Assembly (NCBI RefSeq): GCF_020880815.1
Contig: NZ_JAJITD010000017.1
Span: forward strand, 1 to 64,000
Reading direction: 5' to 3'
Length of the DNA stretch: 64,000 nt
Origin: Paraburkholderia sejongensis
GTDB taxonomy: Bacteria > Pseudomonadota > Gammaproteobacteria > Burkholderiales > Burkholderiaceae
Below are positions 1-7,553 of this stretch, piece after piece; positions within the stretch are counted from its first letter, which is position 1, and every line of letters begins with the position of its first letter. The notes under the pieces are model-generated. The model was not told where the DNA came from, made no database searches, and saw only the letters and a list, made by a program, of their open reading frames with translations. The position numbers were made by a program, and so were the translations under genes.

Positions 1-4
1 CAGG

Positions 5-34
5 GCAGGCAGCGGCCCTCGGGCCGCTGCCTGC
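5..34. terminator. GC-rich 13-bp hairpin downstream of the small minus-strand gene
   Basis: The arms at 5-17 and 22-34 are perfect reverse complements around a 4-base loop. The hairpin lies 22 bases past the stop codon of the minus-strand gene ending at 57, so it fits a transcription end. No T-run is visible before the window edge, so it may be a rho-dependent or purely structural hairpin. Confidence 0.5.
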
Positions 35-56
35 GAAGCGACGGTGCGTTTCTTCT

Positions 57-329
57 TCATCGGCATATCCATGACCTTGGTCCTTCATGATATGCCCCGC
101 CCACAAAATGACGGATAGGTCCGGGATCGACGTCGCTTTGCTCGTCCGTGAGCAACGCTGAAAGAGCATCCGGCCGTAACCGGCGCATCGCCTTTTCTAC
201 CTTGCGATCGTAGCGCCTGTCGTTGGGACCGTGCCCCGCGTGTGCCTTGCGTGCGTATCGCTGCACGAAGCAGCCGAGTTCACCAGCGAGGCGGACGCGC
301 TTGCGATTGACCGTCACGACAGTGACCAT
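57..329 (-). CDS. Small basic protein, last gene of the toxin/immunity-like cluster
   Basis: This encodes 90 residues rich in Arg and Lys, with ATG at 329 preceded by an AGGT-type ribosome-binding site. It overlaps the stop of the upstream gene by 16 bases, which suggests translational coupling. I do not recognise the family. The N-terminal half (residues about 8-50) is a basic helix-forming stretch; the C-terminus contains a Gly/His/Trp-rich tail. Base composition is less GC-rich than the core genes further right, matching the rest of this cluster. From context it may be an accessory or immunity-like protein; that is inference only. Confidence 0.55.
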   Translation of the reverse strand: MVTVVTVNRKRVRLAGELGCFVQRYARKAHAGHGPNDRRYDRKVEKAMRRLRPDALSALLTDEQSDVDPGPIRHFVGGAYHEGPRSWICR

Positions 330-802
330 GGATCGACCTTCCCGCCCTCGATCACGAAATGTCGCGCGTCAGAATCGGGGGCAAAGAAACGCCAGTCTTC
401 GTCCCCCTCCATTCCGCTCGGTGTTATGACGATGCGAAAAGTTTTCGACAGCGAAAGACACAGGCCACCGGAATCGTCTACCTGCACGCTCTCAACAGTG
501 GTGCGACCATGTTTGATCAGAAGATCCTCTATCCGCTCAGTTGCACGATGTTGAGCCGCATCGTCCGGCACAGATAAATCGCTTTCTGTTGCCACGGTCT
601 CACCAGCCCGTTCTAGACGCCAACTGCACTGAATGTGTAGCGCCCAAGCGCCCCCTTCGAGGATCGTTCCACGCCGCGTGGTGGATTCCTTTTGCGGGCC
701 GAACTGCAATGTGAGCATGTCGGCGGCATGGCTCACAGCGCTTACATTGAGACCGATTAGCGCGGAAACGCGGTTTGCAGTCTCTCGTTTCGTGTCAATC
801 AC
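314..802 (-). CDS. Conserved hypothetical, probable immunity-type protein
   Basis: This encodes about 162 residues. A GGAGGT ribosome-binding site sits 5 bases before a GTG at 802, so I prefer that start to an in-frame TTG at 814. It overlaps the upstream gene by 8 bases. The protein is soluble and acidic, has no signal peptide or membrane segment, and ends with the ordered motif DEDWRFFAPDSDARHFVIEGG, then DPWS. Proteins with this kind of ending are commonly found as small hypotheticals beside polymorphic toxin genes; that is my recollection of the family, not a search result. Its role here would be binding and neutralising a toxin in the cytoplasm, inferred from context. Confidence 0.65.
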   Translation of the reverse strand: MIDTKRETANRVSALIGLNVSAVSHAADMLTLQFGPQKESTTRRGTILEGGAWALHIQCSWRLERAGETVATESDLSVPDDAAQHRATERIEDLLIKHGRTTVESVQVDDSGGLCLSLSKTFRIVITPSGMEGDEDWRFFAPDSDARHFVIEGGKVDPWSLS

Positions 803-1190
803 TACGACCTCCAAACATGTCCCGTGCCGAAATAGCCCGTACTGTCAGCGAATCAAATTCGACAGCCAATTCGGCACCAAGGCTCGCGTACATAAACACG
901 AGCTTTTGCGCTTTCCGCCCGACTAGTCGCTCCGCCTTGCTTAAGGCAACCATAGTCGCGTCATAGTTTGTTTCGCCCGGCTCAATCGGCCTGATGCTGT
1001 ACACGATATTTTGTGGCCCGAATCCATCCAGGTGCATGCAGGTCACCCCTTCGAATGTCACTGCCACTCGTTTTGAGTCGAAGTAAAGTCCAAGCGTCAG
1101 CGCACACGATTCGACATCTGGCCCAACGGAGATCGAGTCCAGATACCAATCATGAAAATGATTCCATTCGGTCACTGTATTCGCTGTCAT
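795..1190 (-). CDS. Conserved hypothetical, probable immunity-type protein (HFHDWYLD motif)
   Basis: The protein has 131 residues from ATG 1190, which has a GGTGA 7 bases upstream; an in-frame GTG at 1235 would add 15 residues. Near the N-terminus it has HFHDWYLDSI, then a predicted beta-rich body (LTLGLYFD, VAVTFEGV) and GAELAVEFDSL near the C-terminus. This layout is typical of small single-domain proteins encoded next to contact-dependent or type VI effectors. No signal peptide or transmembrane segment is visible. It sits third from last in a minus-strand run and overlaps the next gene, so it is probably co-transcribed. Function is inferred from context only. Confidence 0.65.
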   Translation of the reverse strand: MTANTVTEWNHFHDWYLDSISVGPDVESCALTLGLYFDSKRVAVTFEGVTCMHLDGFGPQNIVYSIRPIEPGETNYDATMVALSKAERLVGRKAQKLVFMYASLGAELAVEFDSLTVRAISARDMFGGRSD

Positions 1191-1286
1191 CTGGTTCACC
1201 AGGGGAGTAACAATATCGGCACGCTCTTGCCCCACATGGATGCGATCTAGTCGTGCGAATAGGAAGCGCAGTTGCGTTGATGTTGT

Positions 1287-1688
1287 TCACGTCCTGAGAG
1301 CAACAGAACCGCAGATAACAGCCATCTCCGCACTGCACGACAGCTCAAGAACGAATAGCACCCGTCTCCCAGCTCCAAAATCTCCGACGTAGTCTTCGCT
1401 TTGCCCTTCACTGATAGCTGTTGCCTTATAGTCATCCCGACTGTCGATCCACTGAACCCACGTCTGAACCGCCACCGGCGAAAAGATATATCGCGGCGAA
1501 ACAAGAAGCCTCGATACAACGTTCTGGTTGGCGAAATCGATCAAGCGCTGGCCGGTCACTTCTGAAAATCTCAGCACTTCGATTCCACCACCAACCCGTC
1601 GAAAGCGAAGTGCGAGCACACGCTCCGCGGGAGCGTGTTCGACGCCGATTAGCTCCGCATCGTGGAAGCTCGGAAAATTCGGAGAACG
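1287..1688 (-). pseudogene. Immunity-like gene that lacks a usable N-terminal start (FHDAEL/QNVVSRLL family)
   Basis: An open frame encodes FHDAELIGVEH, then VLALRF, then QNVVSRLLVSP and FVLELSCSAEMAV, an order I associate with a family of small cytoplasmic proteins found near toxin genes. In-frame, protein-like sequence extends upstream of the first possible start (GTG at 1619) by some 23 residues to a TAG at 1691-1689, with no ATG, GTG or TTG between. The conserved FHDAELIGVEH motif lies in that unstartable part, so the natural N-terminus seems to have been lost by a point mutation or small indel. It may still be made as a 110-residue fragment from 1619. Confidence 0.55.
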
Positions 1689-1728
1689 CTAACTCACCCT
1701 GCGCGGCCCGCGTCCTCAGCCAAACGAA

Positions 1729-2148
1729 CTAGCGATATTCATCAATCTCGACAGTGCCGCCCATCGCTGCGACCATCACGCGAATATCGGCAGGGACATC
1801 CGGTACACGGTCGCCGCTCTCGTTGTCCCAGTAACACAAGAAGCGCATTCGGGCCCCGTTGTCCGCGAGCACCTGGCGCAGATCCGATCGTGGCAAGCGC
1901 AGACGAGCCAAGAGGTAGCGCAGATGCGGCTCTAGCGTGTCGCTACGAATAACAATCTCGCTCCGTACTGCCCACACGCCGGTACGCCCGGGCACGCTGC
2001 TGAGCTGGCCCGACGGCGTTGTGAATCGCTCCCCTTTCACAGCCGAAAAATCTGGCACGACGCCAAAGTAAGCGCTCCAGAACTCAGGGCGGAGACTTTC
2101 TCCAGTCACCGTGAACGAAACGTGGGCGAGCCGATGTGTATCTGTCAT
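1729..2148 (-). CDS. DUF4279 domain protein, probable immunity protein of the upstream toxin-like gene
   Basis: The protein has 139 residues from ATG 2148, only 7 bases after the stop of the toxin-like gene at 2156; an ATG at 2166 is a less likely overlapping start. The pattern fits DUF4279: a first strand with HVSFTVTGESL, then FWSAYFGVVPDFSAVKGE, a Trp in GVWAVRSE, a helix with LRYLLARL, and a C-terminal MGGTVEIDEYR in which the ID.Y ending is characteristic. DUF4279 proteins are often found beside secreted toxins and are thought to act as immunity proteins. Position directly after the toxin-like gene supports a cognate pair; this is inference. Confidence 0.75.
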   Translation of the reverse strand: MTDTHRLAHVSFTVTGESLRPEFWSAYFGVVPDFSAVKGERFTTPSGQLSSVPGRTGVWAVRSEIVIRSDTLEPHLRYLLARLRLPRSDLRQVLADNGARMRFLCYWDNESGDRVPDVPADIRVMVAAMGGTVEIDEYR

Positions 2149-2155
2149 ATCGTTC

Positions 2156-2929
2156 TCAGTACGCATAGTCGTGCATGTTACCGATGATGCCTTTATTGAA
2201 TTCCACGTCGCCGTTGTCGTGCCAGATAACGTTGTCGTCGCCTCGCAAGTCAAGGCTGTATTTCATGGCGTGGACCATGTTGCCAAAGACCTTCCTGTCA
2301 TACCCGAGCATCTTGGCTGCATAGTTTGGTTCATTGGTACTGGCCGCAAGTTCTTTTACGTCGTTGCTCAGTTCAGCTGGACGAAAGTCGAACGCCTGTG
2401 CCTCCCCAAGCCCCGCCGCTACCGGCGTAGCAATGGTTCCATCGGGCAGCACGTCGCCGGGCTTAGCGAACCAGAGAGCAAGACCATCGTCGGCGGCTAG
2501 CCGCGGCAGCGCTGGACGCTTGCATGACCGCACGGACTTCACCACGGAAAGCGAGCGCCGGAATAGCTGCGATGGCGTGACGGTTTCGTAGTACGGCCGA
2601 ATCTCCTGCTCAATCGGCGCACCGGTTCTTACTGCGGCAAGCGACTTCGCCACAACCGCAATAACATCGCCACGCTCGACAGCGGCCTGCAGCGCCTGAG
2701 CAAGTTGCTCCGGTGCAGCGCCACTCGCGCGAGCACCGACACACAAATCGCGCATGAACGCGGCGAGCACCACCAATTGCCGCGTGTCGCGCGTAAGTTC
2801 GCGCGACGATGCCGACGCAACCAGCCGTCGACCATCGCGCGCCTCACTGCTCGTGGCACTTCCGTGATATTCCCGTCGCGCGCAGAGCGTGCAGCGCCTA
2901 TCTGCCCCAACCGTGAAGTCAATCGCCAT
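2156..2929 (-). CDS. Putative polymorphic-toxin-type protein with C-terminal toxin-like module
   Basis: The protein has 257 residues, ATG 2929, with a weak ribosome-binding site. Residues about 11-20 carry a CTLC pair followed by basic residues, possibly a small metal knuckle. The middle is helical and Ala-rich. From about residue 150 comes LAADDGLALWFAKPGDV, then a compact C-terminal block (about 190-257) with KMLGYDRKVFGNMVHAMK, DDNVIWHDNGDVEF and an ending NMHDYAY. That block looks like the exchangeable C-terminal modules of polymorphic toxins, with conserved His and Asp residues that could be catalytic. I cannot name the toxin family with certainty. No signal peptide is visible, so export would need a type VI or similar route. 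DUF4279 and immunity-like genes follow directly. Confidence 0.5.
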   Translation of the reverse strand: MAIDFTVGADRRCTLCARREYHGSATSSEARDGRRLVASASSRELTRDTRQLVVLAAFMRDLCVGARASGAAPEQLAQALQAAVERGDVIAVVAKSLAAVRTGAPIEQEIRPYYETVTPSQLFRRSLSVVKSVRSCKRPALPRLAADDGLALWFAKPGDVLPDGTIATPVAAGLGEAQAFDFRPAELSNDVKELAASTNEPNYAAKMLGYDRKVFGNMVHAMKYSLDLRGDDNVIWHDNGDVEFNKGIIGNMHDYAY

Positions 2930-3239
2930 CCGTGCGTCACCCCGTCGATATGCGTCACACCGCCCGCTTATATATCGATCGATGACAGCGAAATGCGGTG
3001 TGCAATCTCTTTTCCGGTACCCGCCGCGTCCCCTTCAGCTTCGAGACCAACTCACAGAACACAACACTTTCCGCTTCGCATCGCAGCTTGAAAAAAATAA
3101 GCGTTGTCTCAGGCGCACATACGAACACGCGACACACCCCGGCAGCAATCGGAATAGTCCTATTAAGAGTTCTGACGACCAGGCCAAAACTGCCTCTCAG
3201 CGAACGCAGAACGCCTCGGCGAACGCAAACGCAGAGCGC
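2930..3239. other. Gene-free spacer upstream of the toxin-like gene
   Basis: About 310 bases without a convincing gene on either strand. It is less GC-rich than the neighbouring core genes. On the minus strand a TATAAG element within a TATATAAG run, read downward from about 2974, could be a -10 for the toxin-like gene, next to an ATCGATCGAT palindrome; no good -35 accompanies it. Open frames crossing here have no ribosome-binding sites or recognisable motifs. Confidence 0.5.
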
Positions 3240-3265
3240 AAAAAAAAACGGCCCACTACGGCCGG
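3240..3265 (-). terminator. Rho-independent terminator of the mscS-type gene
   Basis: Read on the minus strand, the stem is CGGCC, a 6-base loop, then GGCCG, followed by a run of nine T. It lies about 55 bases past the stop codon of the channel gene at 3319. Confidence 0.75.
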
Positions 3266-3318
3266 CTCTTCCCACAAACCTCTCAAACAACAAAAAAAAC
3301 AAACAACCACCAACAGCC

Positions 3319-4128
3319 TTAAATCGCCACCTCACATCCCGCCTCCTCCAGCACCGCCTGCGCTCGCTGCTGCAAATCGCCTCCAGCCAGCGACGCATCC
3401 GGCGCCTTTACCCAAGCCGCGATCCGCAGCTTCGCGCCGCCATCGCGCGGATAATCGGCCACGCTAACCACCGGCGCGAGGGTCGTCCCGCTCAACACCC
3501 GCGGCTCATCGGCGACGAGCTTTTGCAATTGCCCGATCGCGGCATCGACATCCTTGCGTTGCGTGAGCTCCACTTCGACCTCGATGCGTTGCGTGCCGCC
3601 GCAGCTGTAATTGATCACCGGATTACTCCAGATCTGGCTATTCGGCACGAACACGATATTGCCGTCGCCCCGTTCGATCCGCGTCGTGAACAAGCCCACC
3701 TCGCGCACGATCCCAGCCGCCGCGCCGCTGCCTTCGATCACATCGCCGACACGAAACGGCCGCAGCAACAGCAACATCAAACCGGCCGCGATGTTCTGCA
3801 ACGTCCCTTGCAGCGCCAGCCCGATCGCGAGACCCGCCGCGCCGAGGACGGCCAGCACGCTCGCGGTCGCGATACCGACTTCGCCGAGCGCCGCGATGAA
3901 CACCAGCACGCGCACCGCCCACGTGCCCATCGCCGCGAGCATCGGCGCCAATGTCGGATCAGCGTGCGTGCGCGCGAGCGCCTTCGCGAACATCGCGCCG
4001 ACGCGATTCGAAATCCACCAGCCGATCACGAGGATCAGCACCGCAATCGCGACATGAACAGCGTTTTGCGTGATCGCGACAAGCAACGACGGCTGAAGAT
4101 GAAATAGACGGCCAAAAAAATCGTTCAT
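3319..4128 (-). CDS. mscS: Small-conductance mechanosensitive ion channel, MscS family
   Basis: The protein has 269 residues, close to the 286 of E. coli MscS. It opens under membrane tension to release solutes on osmotic downshock. Three membrane segments are visible at about 20-40, 62-84 and 88-123; the last is the Ala/Gly-rich pore helix (GAAGLAIGLALQGTLQNIAAG). After it come LLRPFRVGD (about 121-129) and VPNSQIWSNPVINYS (161-175), the hallmark of the beta domain. The C-terminal alpha/beta domain follows. A GGGAGG ribosome-binding site precedes ATG 4128. It is a single gene with its own terminator. Paralogues are common in this group, so the exact channel type is not fixed by sequence alone. 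Confidence 0.92.
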   Translation of the reverse strand: MNDFFGRLFHLQPSLLVAITQNAVHVAIAVLILVIGWWISNRVGAMFAKALARTHADPTLAPMLAAMGTWAVRVLVFIAALGEVGIATASVLAVLGAAGLAIGLALQGTLQNIAAGLMLLLLRPFRVGDVIEGSGAAAGIVREVGLFTTRIERGDGNIVFVPNSQIWSNPVINYSCGGTQRIEVEVELTQRKDVDAAIGQLQKLVADEPRVLSGTTLAPVVSVADYPRDGGAKLRIAAWVKAPDASLAGGDLQQRAQAVLEEAGCEVAI

Positions 4129-4330
4129 CGTCCGGCCTCCCGGAATTTATCCCGACGCAAACGAAGCAGAATATGTTCCCGTCCCGTGCGCTCAGCAACG
4201 CGGTACGCGACTTGCTTTAACGGTAAAAGAAAGCCGCACTCACTCCCTCAACCTCCGCAACAAAAAGGTCGGCGCGACTTTCACGACCGCGAAGGCTGCA
4301 TTCCAGACACGCATCTGAAGGAACTCTCCA

Positions 4331-4552
4331 ATGCCCGCTCATCTGAAACTTCACGACCGCGTCAGCTGGAATACGCCGCAAGGCGTTACGCATGGGAAGA
4401 TCGTGCGTGTCATATCTACTCGCGAGACGATCGACGGCAGAACCGTCGATGGATCGAAAGCCGATCCGCACTATGAGGTGGAAAGCGAGAAGAGCGGCAA
4501 ACATGCGGTGCATCGGGGCGATGCACTAACACTAACGCTCCTGAAAGACTGA
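4331..4552 (+). CDS. DUF2945 (hypervirulence-associated Tudor-like) small protein
   Basis: The protein has 73 residues starting at ATG 4331 after AAGGAAC. The pattern LHDRVSWNTPQGVTHGKIVRV, then DPHYEVESEKSGKHAVHRG and a short tail, is the full length of the DUF2945 family, a Tudor/SH3-like small barrel found in bacteria and fungi. The biochemical role is unknown. It stands alone between the mscS-type gene and a c-di-GMP gene on the opposite strand. The C-terminus lies only 14 bases from the end of the converging gene. It is too small for more detail; the family call is firm, function is not. Confidence 0.85.
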   Translation: MPAHLKLHDRVSWNTPQGVTHGKIVRVISTRETIDGRTVDGSKADPHYEVESEKSGKHAVHRGDALTLTLLKD

Positions 4553-4566
4553 CAGTATTGACAGAC

Positions 4567-6276
4567 TCAAAACGTCCCCAACGGCTGCAACACATTGCGC
4601 AGCGCCGCGATCGTCAGCGGACGCGAGAACCAGAACCCCTGCGCTTCGTCGCAACCGAGCGCTTCGAGTTGCGCGGCTTGCCCGGCCGTCTCGACGCCCT
4701 CGGCCGTCACACGCAGTTTCAGCGCGTGCGCCATCGCGATGATCGCGCCGACGAGCGCCGCGCTCTGCGCATCGGTACTCATGCGTTGCACGAACGAGCG
4801 ATCGATCTTCAGTCGATTGAGCGGAAAGCGCGTTAGGTACGCGAGGCTCGAATAGCCGGTGCCGAAATCGTCGACCGCCGCTTCGACGCCGAGCTCGCGC
4901 AGCGCGTGCAACGTCTGCGACGCCTGCTCGACGTCGCGGAGCAGCACCCCTTCGGTGATTTCCACTTCGAGGTACGAAGGATCGAGCGCGGCCGCATCGA
5001 GCGCATCGCGAATCGTGTCGAACAGGTCCTGCCGCTGGAACTGCTGCGGCGATACGTTCACCGCGATGCGCGGCAACGTGCCGGTCTGGCGCAGCAGTTT
5101 GCCCGCTTCCCGGCACGCGGTACGGATCACCCACTCGCCGATCCGTTCGATCAACCCCGCCTCTTCCGCGACCGGCACGAACTCGCTGGGACTGATCATC
5201 CCGCGTTGCGGGTGGTTCCAGCGCAGCAGCGTCTCGACCTGCGCGATGCGGCCGGTCGCGAGCGTGATCTGCGGTTGATAGACGAGATGCAGTTGCTCCC
5301 GCTCGAGCGCTTCGCGCAGCATCGTCTCGAGTTCGAAGCGGCGCGCGGCCTGCCCTTCGAGCGCGGTCGAAAACCGCCGCACCGCATTGCCGCTCACCGT
5401 CGAGGCGGCCGACAACGCGACGCCCGCGCGACGCATCAAAGTCGGCGCATCGGCGCCATCGGCCGGATACGCGGCGGTGCCGATGCTCGCGGTGATGTTC
5501 AGCGTGGTGCCCGCATAGTCGATGGCCTCGGCGAGGCGGCCGAGCGCTTCGGCGGCGAACGCATCGGCCGCCGGGCCGGTCTCGTTGACGAGCAGAGCGA
5601 ACTGCGTGCCGCCGATCGATGCGATCGTGCCGTCGTGCGGGAACATGCCGCGCAGGCGTTCGCCGACGATCTGCAGGATCAGTTCGGCCGCGGGCAGCCC
5701 CAGCGCGTCGCGCAGCTTGCGCAGATGATCGAGTTCGGCGATCAGCACGGTGAAGCCGCCGCCGCTGCGCCGGCAACGCGCGATCGTCAGTTCGAGCCGT
5801 TCGGTAAACAGCGTTTGATTCGGCAGCCGCGTGACGCCATCGTGATGCGCGACGTACCACAGGCGCGCTTCGGATTGCGCATAGCGCGTCATGTCGATCG
5901 CGATGCCGACATAGCGAAGCGCCGGCAATGCCGCCGCATCCGAGCCTTCGCTTTCGCTCGCGAGCGGCGCCAGCGCGAACGCGACGCGCACCGTCGAACC
6001 GTTGCGGCGCAGATAGGTCCATTCGCCTTCGTAGCGCGATTCGAGCGCCGCGAGCGACGGCAATTCCGCGCGCCGTTTGATCAGTTCGGAAGGATCGTGC
6101 AGCGACTCGAACGAGCGCCGGCCGATCAGTTCCTGCGCGGCGAAACCGGTCAGCTTTTCGAAAGCCGCGTTGACGGTCTCGAAGATGCCGTCCGCGGTAC
6201 AGATGAACATGCCGTAAGGCGCGGCTGCCAGAACGGCATCGCGCGGGCGCGCGTCGACGAGGGAGGAGTCTTGCAT
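4567..6276 (-). CDS. PAS-GGDEF-EAL protein, probable c-di-GMP phosphodiesterase with inactive cyclase domain
   Basis: The protein has 569 residues from ATG 6276 (GGGAGGAG upstream); an in-frame ATG at 6360 would run into the neighbouring gene. Domains: PAS about 15-140, GGDEF about 145-300, EAL about 315-565. The GGDEF active-site motif reads GGTQF (about 222-226), so diguanylate cyclase activity is almost certainly lost. The EAL domain keeps the metal-binding Glu in ETLLRW (about 348, EAL replaced by ETL), the Asn in VNVSPQQF, DDFGTGYSSL (469-478), AEGVE and QGFWFSRP, so c-di-GMP hydrolysis is likely. It is cytosolic, with no membrane segment. It follows the methionine-sulfoxide reductase gene by 41 bases on the same strand, suggesting an operon. 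Confidence 0.92.
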   Translation of the reverse strand: MQDSSLVDARPRDAVLAAAPYGMFICTADGIFETVNAAFEKLTGFAAQELIGRRSFESLHDPSELIKRRAELPSLAALESRYEGEWTYLRRNGSTVRVAFALAPLASESEGSDAAALPALRYVGIAIDMTRYAQSEARLWYVAHHDGVTRLPNQTLFTERLELTIARCRRSGGGFTVLIAELDHLRKLRDALGLPAAELILQIVGERLRGMFPHDGTIASIGGTQFALLVNETGPAADAFAAEALGRLAEAIDYAGTTLNITASIGTAAYPADGADAPTLMRRAGVALSAASTVSGNAVRRFSTALEGQAARRFELETMLREALEREQLHLVYQPQITLATGRIAQVETLLRWNHPQRGMISPSEFVPVAEEAGLIERIGEWVIRTACREAGKLLRQTGTLPRIAVNVSPQQFQRQDLFDTIRDALDAAALDPSYLEVEITEGVLLRDVEQASQTLHALRELGVEAAVDDFGTGYSSLAYLTRFPLNRLKIDRSFVQRMSTDAQSAALVGAIIAMAHALKLRVTAEGVETAGQAAQLEALGCDEAQGFWFSRPLTIAALRNVLQPLGTF

Positions 6277-6317
6277 CGCGCCGGCCTTATGGTCCTGTTT
6301 GATCAACCGGCGAAAAA

Positions 6318-6818
6318 CTACACGCCGCGCGGCAGCGCCGCTTCGATGAACACCGTGCACAACGCTTCCATGCCCTTCGCGTCGTCCGCGTCGAAGCGCG
6401 CAACAACCGGACTATCGACGTCCCACACACCGATCAGCGTGCCGTCGGCCGCGACCAGCGGCACGACGATTTCCGATTGCGACGCGCTATCGCACGCGAT
6501 GTGGCCGGGAAACTCGTGCACGTCGCGCACGACCTGGATCTGACGGGTTTGCGCGGCCGTACCGCACACGCCCTTGCCGAGCGGGATGCGCACGCAGGCG
6601 GGCTTGCCCTGGAACGGGCCGACCACCAGTTCGCGGCCGTCGTGAAAGTAGAAGCCGGCCCAGTTCAGATCGCTCAACGAATGAAACACGAAGGCGGAAA
6701 AATTCGCCGCGTTGGCGATCCAGTCGGTTTCGCCGGCGAGCAGCGCGCGCGCCTGCGCGACCAGTTCTTCGTATTGGGCGGCTTTGGGCAGATGCGAGGT
6801 GGAGGAAACTTCGAACAT
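6318..6818 (-). CDS. msrC: Free methionine-(R)-sulfoxide reductase (GAF domain, fRMsr)
   Basis: The protein has 166 residues from ATG 6818 with GGAGG upstream. It reduces free Met-R-sulfoxide in the cytoplasm. A single GAF fold is visible, with NWAGFYFHDG, GKPACVRIPLGKGVCG and a C-terminal GVWDVDSP. Cys75, Cys85 and Cys109 have the same spacing (10 and 24) as the three redox cysteines Cys84, Cys94 and Cys118 of the E. coli enzyme. It is the first gene of a two-gene unit with the PAS-GGDEF-EAL gene downstream. The window gives no regulatory clue beyond that pairing. Confidence 0.93.
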   Translation of the reverse strand: MFEVSSTSHLPKAAQYEELVAQARALLAGETDWIANAANFSAFVFHSLSDLNWAGFYFHDGRELVVGPFQGKPACVRIPLGKGVCGTAAQTRQIQVVRDVHEFPGHIACDSASQSEIVVPLVAADGTLIGVWDVDSPVVARFDADDAKGMEALCTVFIEAALPRGV

Positions 6819-6977
6819 GACGGCGTCCGTGATGAGAGCGGAAAGACGGGCGGATTGGAAAACCGCAAGGCGTGCAGTGTAATGCAAGCGAGGCCACACC
6901 GGTCAGCGCGAACCGCGGGGCTACGCCGGCCGGACGCCCGCCAAATGTGCGATCTGCGCGCCGCGAAAAACCGCGCG

Positions 6978-7403
6978 TTACTGATCGACGCCGATGATCA
7001 CGCTCGATGCCTTGAAAATCGCCGTAGCGGGTTTGCCGCTCGCGAGGCCGAGGCGCTCGACGCTGTCGTTGGTGACGATCGCCGCGATCTGCGCGGCGCC
7101 CGCGCTGATCGTCACTTCGGCATTGACCGCGCCCTTCGTGACCGCGGCAACGCTGCCTTCGATGCAGTTGCGGGCCGACACCTGCTGCTTCGCAACGTCG
7201 ACCATCACGATCACCGACGACGCCTTCACCAGAGCAAACGCCGCCTTGCCGACCGCAAGGCCGAGCGACTGCGCGCTGCCGTGCGTGACGATCGCAACGA
7301 TGTCGAGACCGTCCTGGGTGCGCAGCGTGACTTCGTCGTTGACCGCGCCGTGGGTGACGGCGGTAACTTGTCCGCTGAACTGATTGCGGGCGCTGGTTTT
7401 CAT
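6978..7403 (-). CDS. Molbindin-type protein with two TOBE (Mop) domains
   Basis: The protein has 141 residues, ATG 7403, made of two tandem Mop/TOBE units of about 65 residues (roughly 7-70 and 76-139). Each has the pattern N.F.G.V..VT.GAVN.EVTL, then IVT..S...LGLA.GK.A.A..KASSVI. Proteins of this kind bind molybdate or tungstate oxyanions as hexamers and buffer them in the cytoplasm. It has no attached LysR-type DNA-binding domain, so it is not ModE, and no mod transporter gene lies in the window. It is oriented away from the lipoprotein gene at 7554, leaving a 150-base divergent spacer. Confidence 0.9.
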   Translation of the reverse strand: MKTSARNQFSGQVTAVTHGAVNDEVTLRTQDGLDIVAIVTHGSAQSLGLAVGKAAFALVKASSVIVMVDVAKQQVSARNCIEGSVAAVTKGAVNAEVTISAGAAQIAAIVTNDSVERLGLASGKPATAIFKASSVIIGVDQ

Positions 7404-7553
7404 GTGGACCTCCTCGCCGGTTCGACGCGCTCGCGTAAGCGTTGTGCCGCAACGCGGCCGGACGCGAGGTTAAAGAGAATGACGCGAGTGTAGCGGAACC
7501 TCGATGCGCCGACACCGTATCATCGTCCCCTTGAACTTCGGACCGAACCTTTT

